Source: Saccharomycopsis fibuligera x Saccharomycopsis cf. fibuligera (Eukaryota; Ascomycota; Saccharomycetes; Ascoideales; Saccharomycopsidaceae). From it: DNA of 64,000 nt. The notes under the pieces are model-generated. The model had not been told where the DNA came from, made no database searches, and was given only the letters and a program-made list of their open reading frames with translations. Of the stretch, positions 18,492-27,600 are shown piece by piece (position 1 is the first letter of the stretch; each line of letters starts with the position of its first letter). A program made the translations under genes and the position numbers. Location of the stretch: positions 1,178,001-1,242,000 of the forward strand of contig CP012820.1 in the NCBI GenBank assembly GCA_001936135.1, written 5' to 3'.

Positions 18492-21419
18492 ATGAATATT
18501 TTGAATGACTGGTTTACGAAATTGGAAGACTTGAGTAGTCTCGATGATAAGATTGCCATGCTTCAATCAGAGCAACAACGGCGGAGGCAACAATCTACTA
18601 ATGTAGGACTTGACAGTGTCCAGAATGAGAACGAAAAACAATTAGCTGAGCAGAAGCGGTTCAAGCTAGAAATTGAAGCATTGATTAGCAATGTTGACAA
18701 TGCAAGTAGCGTTTCTGAGCTCAATAAGATCAAAAACAGCAATACCGAGTTGATTAACATATGCGGTATCATTAGCCATATTGATCAGAAGATTGAGTTG
18801 GTTAAACTCAAGTCATTTATTACCAAAAATCAAGAATTGCTAGCGAAAATTCAATCTTTAAGCGTTGACGAAAATGACCAATTCAATAAAAGTTTCTATT
18901 ATGAATCAGATATTGATGTGCTTGCAAAAACTCTATTGAGAATCCTCGAACTCGTTAACGAAGCACGTAATGATCGAATTCAAGCAAATGTGGAAGATTT
19001 ATCAGCAAATTTATTCACGGCTCTCAATGAGAGAATCTTGGAGCTCAAATCGATATTTATCAAAGTATTGAAAAGTTTGGTGGAAGAGTCAAACTGGATA
19101 GAAGCACAAAGTACCCCGTCACCAATAATCAGCGAAATCATTAATTGTTCAGTAAACTTGAACTACTTACAAAACATTCATATAATCAGCAGTCGTTTCT
19201 CACACACAAATACCAATAGCAAAAACCAGGACAGCAAGTTGAAAACCTTGTTGAGCTCAAAAGATAAAAGTTTACCAGAACTTTGGTCAGTAGAGTTATT
19301 AGCTCAGCCGATAATAACTAAATTTATTTTCCATTTCTATGGGAAAAATTTAACCAACAAATTGAATCAGCCAGAATTAGCAATTGAATATTTTTTGAAT
19401 TACTTACAAGACCCACAATTTTTGCGCAAAATAGGGGTGAATTTTTCCACTGTTTTACAAACATCCAATATTAGCCTTAATAACATGATCCAAGAAGCAG
19501 TGACTTTGGCAGGGACTGACAATGTTCCGGCCTTAGTCAATGGTCAACAGTCAATAGTTATTGAATTTGTTAAAGTTTTCAACAAGTTTTTAAAAATTAA
19601 GTTTTTGAACGATTTGAAATCAAATAAAAATTCATATTTCAATCCCAAGTCGAGGCTATTCACTAACCTTATTTATCAGTTGAACAAATACGACTCCAAA
19701 ATCTATGATCTTTTTTATTACGAGGACAACAAGCTAATATTAGAAGTGCTTTTGAATAATAATAATTGGGCCAGTTGGGTAGCATTGGAAAAAAACCATT
19801 TGATTACAAATTTCAATAATAAGTTTCCTTCGAATTCGGTGATCAACAATTTGAATAACGAGTCAGTGCCATATGATGAAGAATCAGTCATGAGTGAAGA
19901 AATCTTCACAGTTGATTTCAACATTGTCAAATCGAATTATTTAAAACCTACTAAAATTGCAGTGAATTTTTTGAACTTATTGAGAAATTTGATTGAGTTA
20001 ATTATTAGCTTAAAGATCCCATTAGTTCTAAAGTCAAAACTTTTGATAGAGTTGATTTTCCAACTATTGGATCTATATCGTCAGAAATTTCATTTTTTGT
20101 TGAAAAATTCTAGAATTGTTAGCAGCAACAGTAATAACTATTTAAATAGTTTAATCAATGAGTCATTGATCTCATTCAGTAAAAAGAACAAAGACGAGCA
20201 AGGCGCTAGAAAAATTTCAGCAACTGCGGGGGCCAATAATGATGATGATATTTTGAATGAAATTAAAACATTGAGCAAAATATACTGTTCGGTGAAATAT
20301 ATTATCGTGAAGCTACAAGCATATAATCAAAACACCGAATTTATCAAAATTTATGAATTTATGAAAACCAATTTGCATAATGAAGAACAACAGTTCAATC
20401 AGCTTTTGCAAGAATTGGATTTGAACAAACAACAGCTTGCGTTGTTAGTGAATAATAATTTTGATGCGATTTTCCAAGTTAAAATCGATGAGTTTGATCA
20501 TATTATTCATGAAGTATTGAATACATTGAACAATTTTTTGAAAAAATCGTTAAAGATATATTTGAAAAACTATTTAAATTTGACCAATTATTGGAATGGT
20601 ACAGTTGATGGTGGTATGCTGCACGAAAATAATAACCTTGGTGATTTAGAAGATGAAGATCTAGATGGATGGGGTTTTGATGATGCTGATTTGGGTGAAG
20701 TCGATAATGATTTCAAATCTGCGGAAAAGAAAAGTACCACAGAGACTGCAATCGCGAACAATACCAATACAAATACCAAAACTAACATTAACCAAGTAAT
20801 TTTCAAACAAGTCACCAGTTTTGAAGATTTGATAAATTATGGCTTTGTGCTACTGAATAATCAACGATTGAAACTTCAGCTTACCAAAGAATTAAGAAAT
20901 CCAATGAATATCCTAGTTAGTCAACTAAGATACCTTAAAGCTTGTTTTGGGCCTCAATATTTGAACACGTTGGGAGATTATAAAATAGTGGAGAGTCAGC
21001 TTTTGCAAAACTTGTACTATTATTTCCACTCATATATTATCAAGATTAACAAATTTTCGTTACGTGGTGCTACGCAATTGAAATTCGATTATTTGATCAT
21101 TTTGCAAAAAATTCTCAAGCTAATGAGTAATAGTAGCAATAACAGTCAAGCGACTGAAGAAGTGGTGAATTACGTGAATTATGAAAGCATTCAAGAGCAC
21201 CAATATTTAAATAAAGTGGTAGATTGTTGTAATGTGTTGATGATAAATTCTAACAATTTGAGCGAGTTGTCTTATGGCAATGGCAGCTCTAATTCAGCGG
21301 CGGAGTTCAACAAGTTTAGGAACTTGCAGAATTTTGACAAATTAAGACAGTGGCTCAAGGTGACCAGTTTGAGTAATGATGAGATTTATGATTTAGTGAG
21401 TCGGATTATATATCAATAG
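18492..21419 (+). CDS. TIP20: Tip20/RINT1-family ER tethering subunit (Dsl1 complex)
   Basis: The 975-residue protein starts with a coiled-coil region (about 15-140). It shows two RINT1/Tip20 family signatures: LWSVELLAQPIITKFIFHFY (about residue 274), followed by a TN...PE motif, and near the C-terminus NKFSLRGATQLKFD plus an HQYLNKVVDCCNVLMIN-type helix. Tip20 joins Dsl1 and Sec39 at the ER and binds SNAREs (Sec20, Ufe1) to capture COPI vesicles. S. cerevisiae Tip20 is 701 residues, and extra Asn-rich inserts explain much of the difference. An acidic segment at about 710-740 carries DGWGFDDADL, which recalls the COPI-binding Trp motifs of Dsl1 itself. Even so, the C-terminal family motif favours Tip20 over Dsl1. 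Confidence 0.82.
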   Translation: MNILNDWFTKLEDLSSLDDKIAMLQSEQQRRRQQSTNVGLDSVQNENEKQLAEQKRFKLEIEALISNVDNASSVSELNKIKNSNTELINICGIISHIDQKIELVKLKSFITKNQELLAKIQSLSVDENDQFNKSFYYESDIDVLAKTLLRILELVNEARNDRIQANVEDLSANLFTALNERILELKSIFIKVLKSLVEESNWIEAQSTPSPIISEIINCSVNLNYLQNIHIISSRFSHTNTNSKNQDSKLKTLLSSKDKSLPELWSVELLAQPIITKFIFHFYGKNLTNKLNQPELAIEYFLNYLQDPQFLRKIGVNFSTVLQTSNISLNNMIQEAVTLAGTDNVPALVNGQQSIVIEFVKVFNKFLKIKFLNDLKSNKNSYFNPKSRLFTNLIYQLNKYDSKIYDLFYYEDNKLILEVLLNNNNWASWVALEKNHLITNFNNKFPSNSVINNLNNESVPYDEESVMSEEIFTVDFNIVKSNYLKPTKIAVNFLNLLRNLIELIISLKIPLVLKSKLLIELIFQLLDLYRQKFHFLLKNSRIVSSNSNNYLNSLINESLISFSKKNKDEQGARKISATAGANNDDDILNEIKTLSKIYCSVKYIIVKLQAYNQNTEFIKIYEFMKTNLHNEEQQFNQLLQELDLNKQQLALLVNNNFDAIFQVKIDEFDHIIHEVLNTLNNFLKKSLKIYLKNYLNLTNYWNGTVDGGMLHENNNLGDLEDEDLDGWGFDDADLGEVDNDFKSAEKKSTTETAIANNTNTNTKTNINQVIFKQVTSFEDLINYGFVLLNNQRLKLQLTKELRNPMNILVSQLRYLKACFGPQYLNTLGDYKIVESQLLQNLYYYFHSYIIKINKFSLRGATQLKFDYLIILQKILKLMSNSSNNSQATEEVVNYVNYESIQEHQYLNKVVDCCNVLMINSNNLSELSYGNGSSNSAAEFNKFRNLQNFDKLRQWLKVTSLSNDEIYDLVSRIIYQ

Positions 21420-22469
21420 TAGGTAATGGTGTTTTACTGATTAGTTGAAGATTACAGTTGTCATGCTTTAGTAATCTCTTTTATTTTATTTTATTTTATT
21501 TTATTTTGATTGTATTTTAAGGTAGTATATATACAGCGCGATGGCGTTACAGTGCTTTTTTTTTTTTTTTTTTTTTTTTTTTCTTTAGCAGGCACTTTGC
21601 TTTCAAAATCTGTGTGCTCCTTTTACAGGTGGGACAAACTAGCCAACTTTGTGAGAAAACTTGGACAACAATCACAGTTTCAAGCGGCAAGCTTATTCAA
21701 ATATACCTTCTGGATATTGATAGAGTCACAGTGCACAAATCTTTTCCATATGTTTTGATAAGCCCAAAGGTCTAGATTTCGGTACAAAAACCTGGGCTAG
21801 ACACAACGTACTCGAAAACTATCAACTGTTGAAGGATTGCCCAGGAAACTGAAGAGCGAGTTATATGAGAGACCAAAGCTCGTTTCTTACGATAACTCTC
21901 ATGCTTAAAGCTGCATTTCCGAAATAGGAAACGTGTCGTTTGAAGGAAACTACAAGATTAGGTAGGACTAATTAACAATTTTTGCCATTTCTTCATATGC
22001 GCACGTTCATTTTCTTTAAGACTTTTCGTGGTGCTTTGTATATTTTTGTAATTTGCAAAGTTTGTTTATATTAACTCATCAAGTCTCCTAATGAGATTGC
22101 TATTTCGTCAGAGCGTTTCACTGATCTGCGGCTGAGACCGATGCGCTTACGCTTGCAACGTCCGATCGCTGATTTCTACCTGAGTGAAAACGAACGTTTT
22201 CTCACAACAGAAAAAAATATTTTTATTTCTCTGCACAAACAAACAGTAGACAACAATTCTACTCGTACTGTACCGCTGTACGAGCAGAGCCATACACAGA
22301 CAACAGACCACTGCCAAAAATCAACAACTAAGCTGGAATTCGCCCGGTCTGACGTATTCCTCCAACATATACCTCAACAGGTAAAGCATAAAAGATTCGA
22401 GATCCTAGATCGGAGATCCAAGGTCACATAAAGCACAAAAGACAGAATAGGATATAGAATGACATCAAT
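21420..22469. other. Intergenic interval TIP20 to VanZ-like gene
   Basis: The 1-kb interval has a TTTTA pentamer array (about 21480-21506) and a 27-T run (21556-21582). A short stem (CTCGTAC with GTACGAG) lies near 22261-22283. No credible gene is seen. Confidence 0.45.
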
Positions 22470-23212
22470 ATGAGGTTCAGAAAATCTATGATAATAGGTA
22501 TGTACTACCCATCTTCTACTACTGCTACGGCCTCCTGTCCATACAGAAACTAACACCGGCAGTATTGATAATTGCTTCAATAATAGCCCTGTACTTGGGA
22601 TTGGCCAACATCACCGTCAAGTTTGACAAGTTTGTCCACTACTCTGTCTTCTACCTAATGACCCTAATCTTCTACCATTGCTTCGACACGAAAAACGTTA
22701 GCCAGCTCAAACTACTCACATTCATCATCTGCACGCTATGTGGCGGCGTTGGATCTGAATTTGTTCAAAGCATCTTGCCGTACCGCACGTTTGACTATAA
22801 GGATATTCTGATGAATGTGCTTGGATCGCTATCGGCGCTTGCGACTAGTGAAGTTTATGCTCGCTATATGGTGCGCAGACGAAGATTGAAGCGGTTAGAG
22901 ATAATCAAGAGCATTGGCGATGAGGCAGAAACCTTGGCAGAGACGATAAATCAAAGTCGTAATAGCGGCAGCTATAGCTATAGTTATGAGAGCAGTACCG
23001 GCAGTAACCGTACCAGTATGAGTGGTCCTTACTATGAGGAAGACGACACCAATAGCAACAACTACAGCGACTACTTTAGTGAAGATCTAGAGAGTGGTAT
23101 GGGCGGTAGTGGTAGCGCTGGTAGAGGGAGAAGAAACACTACGAGTATAGAATTGAAAAACGTTGCCCCAATTGCGTTGAACCAGCTAGAAGACGAAGTT
23201 ACGTACGAATGA
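22470..23212 (+). CDS. VanZ-like multi-pass membrane protein, two exons
   Basis: Exon 1 (22470-22497) and exon 2 (22563-23212) give a 225-residue protein starting MRFRKSMIIVLIIASIIALY. Without splicing the ATG frame stops inside the intron, and exon 2 has no early ATG of its own. Four hydrophobic segments fill the first 125 residues. VanZ-family signatures are the FDKFVHYSVFYL segment, the E-x-x-Q of GSEFVQ, and LPYRTFDYKDILMNVLGS. The C-terminal 100 residues are hydrophilic, rich in Ser, Tyr and acidic residues, and probably cytosolic. A small intron-containing yeast gene (YJR112W-A) is, from memory, the S. cerevisiae counterpart. The function is unknown; bacterial VanZ gives teicoplanin resistance, but that role should not be transferred. 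Confidence 0.78.
22498..22562 (+). other. Intron of the VanZ-like gene, 65 nt
   Basis: The donor is GTATGT at 22498, the branch-like sequence AACTAAC lies at 22548-22554 and the acceptor CAG ends at 22562. Joining 28 nt of exon 1 to exon 2 keeps the frame and completes the first membrane segment. Confidence 0.8.
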
Positions 23213-23643
23213 ATCATTTACTATTGTTTTTTGTTACCCCATGGATTATAATGTTTTGATGTTTTGATGTTTTTGTTACTTGTTATTTGTTTTTGTTGAT
23301 GCTTTTTTTTCCCTCCTGTTTCTGATATATATCTGTTTTACTGTTTTACTGTTTCTGCCACACTTGCCTTACTGTTTTAATACCTAATATCATTTCCTCT
23401 GAAGGTACTTGTTTCTTGTCTCCTGTGATATAGTGCAATATAGTTGTCGTTGTTGCCGATGTCGTCGCAGTAATCGTGATATGTACAGCGCATCGCTCTG
23501 CGTTTGTAGCCCTGGTGTAGCGAAATCCGAAACAAAAGCAAAACAGCAAATGAACACTGCAATACTCAAACTATAGTATACTCAAGCCATAGCATACTCA
23601 AAAGTTAGTATACACTTATATAAAACTCAATTGGACCGCCATC
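23213..23643. other. Intergenic interval, VanZ-like gene to SVP26
   Basis: The interval is T-rich with TGTTTTGA repeats near 23250-23270, followed by near-repeats of ACTCAA(A/G)C(C/T)ATAG near 23566-23600. It should hold the 3' end of one gene and the promoter of the next. Nothing else is evident. Confidence 0.4.
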
Positions 23644-24294
23644 ATGATATTATACTTGCTATCCCTCGTCGGCATTCTTTCTGGCTTCATCTGCCTCACA
23701 TTGGCTATCGCTAGCGGGCTATACTACTTGTCTGAGCTAGTCGAAGAGCACGCCGAGTTCACCAAGAGAACCCTCGTGAAGCTGATCTACACCATCATTG
23801 CCCTCCTCATATTGCTCTGGCTCTTTGAAGGATTTCCGTTCAAGATAATATTTTTTTCTGTAGGTCTCAATTTGCTCTATTTGAAAACGTTGTCCAAGTT
23901 TCCCTACTTGAAGATTGATAACCCCGATTTCATTCTCCTGGGGATCCTCACTTTCCTCAACCATTACTTCTGGTTCAGCCACTTCAACAACTTGTCGTTT
24001 GATCGCCATAGCCACAGAGTGGTGCCTTCATTCAGCGAAATATCCAGCTTTTTTGGCATTTGCGTTTGGCTTATTCCCTTTGCCTTGTTCATTTCGCTTT
24101 CAGCAGGGGAAAATTTGCTTCCTAGCAATAACAACGAGGTGGATGGCCGCAATACAACTTCCATCACCCTTGACACCAACGAGATTGCCAACTCCAAGTT
24201 CACCAGACGCAGCAAAGGGTTGATCAAGGAGGTGATAAACAATATCAGAACCGCGGTGTTCCGGCAGGAAAGAGACAGAAGAGGCATTCTATAG
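23644..24294 (+). CDS. SVP26: ER/Golgi cargo adaptor Svp26 (TEX261 family)
   Basis: The 216-residue multi-pass membrane protein has four clear hydrophobic segments. Family signatures are LTLAIASGLYYLSELVEEH, EGFPFKIIFFSVG, LNHYFWF and FFGICVWLIPFALFISLSAG. Svp26 helps package Golgi mannosyltransferases such as Ktr3 and Mnn2 into COPII vesicles and retains early-Golgi proteins. The length is close to yeast Svp26 (228). The basic C-terminal tail is probably cytosolic. In the segment PDFILLGIL the second of the paired Leu residues is encoded by CTG (23938-23940). I recall Ser at the aligned position in S. cerevisiae, which supports CUG decoding as Ser. Confidence 0.95.
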   Translation: MILYLLSLVGILSGFICLTLAIASGLYYLSELVEEHAEFTKRTLVKLIYTIIALLILLWLFEGFPFKIIFFSVGLNLLYLKTLSKFPYLKIDNPDFILLGILTFLNHYFWFSHFNNLSFDRHSHRVVPSFSEISSFFGICVWLIPFALFISLSAGENLLPSNNNEVDGRNTTSITLDTNEIANSKFTRRSKGLIKEVINNIRTAVFRQERDRRGIL

Positions 24295-24606
24295 GACTGT
24301 CTGTGGCTAGAGTGATGCGTGTATATTATGACGAATATATGAACGAGTGTGCGATTGTTTGTGTGTACCAATTACGTGTTGTATCATCAAGTAGCATACT
24401 GTATTCGCAGTAGTAGTAGTAGTAGTAGTAGTAGGACTAGCAGCAGTTATGCTCGCGGTATGCCCGTACATCACATGACCGTGTTTTAGGCTAATATTTG
24501 CCGCTGTCCTCCACCACCGCCAGCGCCCCGTTTACAAAGTGTACAGGAGTACAGCATATCCAACATTCAATATCCAGCATCCAATATCCACCTGTAATTG
24601 CTCTAG
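24295..24606. other. Intergenic interval SVP26 to RGD2
   Basis: It contains an AGT trinucleotide array (about 24410-24434), a TCACATGACCGTG element near 24471-24483 and two copies of an AATATCCA-type repeat near 24568-24593. It serves as the RGD2 promoter. The CACATGAC element resembles an E-box but is not assigned. Confidence 0.4.
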
Positions 24607-27600
24607 ATGCCTCCTACACCACCCACAATGCACATCGCCAACGTCTTCTGGAGTCCCGACCACGACTACGGTGCTCAGGTCGCCAATCTATTGCTGCGCA
24701 TCGACACGTCCGTCAAACAGCTTGGCCAAACTATTGTATACATTGACAGAGTCAAGCAAACTCAAATCACTAGCTCCAAGACCATCAACGATGTAGTGGA
24801 ATCTTCATATTCAAATAACAACGGCTTTAACAACAACGACACAATATTAACAGATCCGCTTCTCATCAATTCCCCCAGCTTCGACAATGGCCAGTCCCTG
24901 TCCTTGATCCACCAGAAGTTGGGGTTGTCCACTTCCTCCGACGAGCAGAAGGAAAAGCCCCTGCCCAAGGTTAGATCCCTTGCCGCCAACTACGAACTTC
25001 ACTTGGATCACCTATCTGATGTTTCGTACTCTCGAGAATCCCTTTCTACTCAAATCGACGCAAAAATTCTAGCGGAAATCTCCGAGTTTAGAGACTTGTA
25101 CCAAGGGTTCTATAAGGGTGCTTCAAGAGACTTGAACGACTATTTGCATGAATATAACAAGCTTTTGAAAATTACCGCGAACCACCAAGCTGAGTACTCC
25201 AATAAGTGCAAAAACTTGGAAGATTTTCATGATGAAGTTGCGGCGGCAGCTACGACGTCAGCAAATGGCAGGACATCATCACTGGCAGCAGCGTTGGAAG
25301 GCTCACCATTGGCGAAAAATAGAACCTTAAAGCCACTGACTTCGTTTCACCAACGATCTTTTAGCAATTCTAGCGCTAGATCAAGTGTCCAGGGTAGCCC
25401 AAAAGCAGCAACAGGAAACATAAACAATTTGCAAGCGTCACCATTGAGAACGCTAACGAGAACAATATCAAATGCCATGAGCCGACAAAATTCAGATGAT
25501 GAGTCTGATGATGATGCAGATGGTAAAGATGAGGATGATAAGGATAATGATGACGATGATTTTGATGACGATTATGTTAGTTCGGATGACGATGCTGCAT
25601 TTAATGACGACCCAGATCATTTCTTGAATCAATTAGAATTCCCAATGAGGATTGGCGCTTCCAATTTCCGTAATCTTGATGACTTGCAAGCATTCGTTAC
25701 AAAGTTGTACAATGATGCTAAAGCGCTAGAGACAAATTTGGTCAGTAATAGTGAAAACAAGATTGCAAATAATATAGCTGGATATTTTTCGTCCTTCAAC
25801 AGTAAGCAAGATAGTTCAGCATCATCATCGTTGCCATCAAACGCAAACAAAGAAAGCGACACTGCTACTGTTTTTATCACTAATCATGAATTATCCAATT
25901 GGTTGAAATTGAATAGAAGCAAAACAGAAAACTCCATCAAGAACATTGAGGCTTTTGGACAATCATTAATCAATAGAAACCTTATTAAGCTATCAGTTTT
26001 CAAAAACTCACTATTCAAAATCAATAGTAAATTCCAAGTAACTAATGAAAGTCAAGTAGTAACTTACGAGTTCACCAGGTTCGCCAAGTTTGTCATGAAT
26101 TTCGACTTAGAAAAGCACTATATTTTGCAGCAACAAAAGCTACAATACAAGCTACAGAAGAAAGTTATGCGCGAAGAATTGCGAAATGTCAAAAAGGAGA
26201 GAAAACTATGGGAAGCAAAGAAGCATAACAATAATCAAAAAGGGAAAGCACATAGTAGAATACCTAGTACCGAAAGTACCACCACCACTACAACAAATAG
26301 CACAACAACAGCAACTTCCGCTTCCACTAACACCACCCCATTTAACAAGGCCAGCGACTATATCGACGATTTGAAAAAGAATGGCTTTGTTACTCCAAAG
26401 AATAGATCTCGCGCAAACACAAACACAAGTAATTCTTTAGCGTTACCTAAATCCACTCCTACTACTGCAAACACAATCACCAATTATTTATCCAACCAGT
26501 TTAAATCATTAGCAATTTCGGCAAACAGTTCCCCAGAAACCATCGCTAAGAGAAAAGACACCATCAAGCAGAATATCCAACTAGCAGAAGAAAATTTCCG
26601 CAAAAGCGTCACTGCACTAGATCACTTGAAACGCAACTTTGAATCAAATTTTGATCAATGCTTGATAAGTTTTGAAACATTTGAGAAAAAGAAAAGTTAC
26701 TTAGTCGTCAACTCCCTCAATTATTTGAGCTTTTTGTTGATGAAGCAGTCAGAATACGAATTTAAGAAGTTTAGTAAATTGAATCTTATGATTTCTGAAT
26801 CAAACAACGCTAAAGCAATTGAATTGGAATTAGCCAATTTAGTCAAACAAAACTCAATGTTTTATTACTCTCCATTTACCACATTCAAATTTGAAAAAAA
26901 TGATATTGCATATGGGTCCAATGGTGCGATGGAGCATAAGAATTTAATCAACAATACAAGTTTATTTGGCACTGATGTGTCATTATTACCGCTTCTGCAT
27001 AATATTACTAATAATTCAAGTGATGGTTCACAGAATAATTATCTAGTTTATAGTGTACCAATTTTTTTGAATCAATTTTTAATTAAACTTTATGATAGTT
27101 TTTTGAATAACCATGAAGATAAGCTCAACAATGAAAATGGGTCAAACACTAATAAACGAACCTCAACGTCAACTTCAAATGATCATAGCAGCGCTTCTGC
27201 TGCTACTGCTTCTACTGACTCACTTGAATTGGGAAACTACGCCAGATCTTCATGGGTTCAGCCATTCAATATCTTGGAAGCTTACGATGTCCGGCAAAAA
27301 ATCATTGATTTATACCAAGATAATCAAGATGAATTATTTGAACAATTATTCAATAAAGCAAACGAGCTAAATTCTTTGAATAATCATAATCACGGCTCTA
27401 CCACCGTGGGAACTGGTATAAATGCTGCTGCCAACACCGCTGCAGAATTCCAACACTCGGTATTTGAAAAATCGATAAGCGAACTATTTGAATCCACCAG
27501 CTTGACAAGCTTGATCAACGGTTTAAAATTATGGCTTCTTGAATTGCCTGATAGTTTGATATCTTTTGTGGTTTTTGAAAAATTAAGAAATGTGTACTTG

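Noticed and set aside
22380-22425. B-box-like GATTCGAGATCC suggesting a tRNA
   Set aside because: There is no matching A box, acceptor stem or anticodon arm around it.
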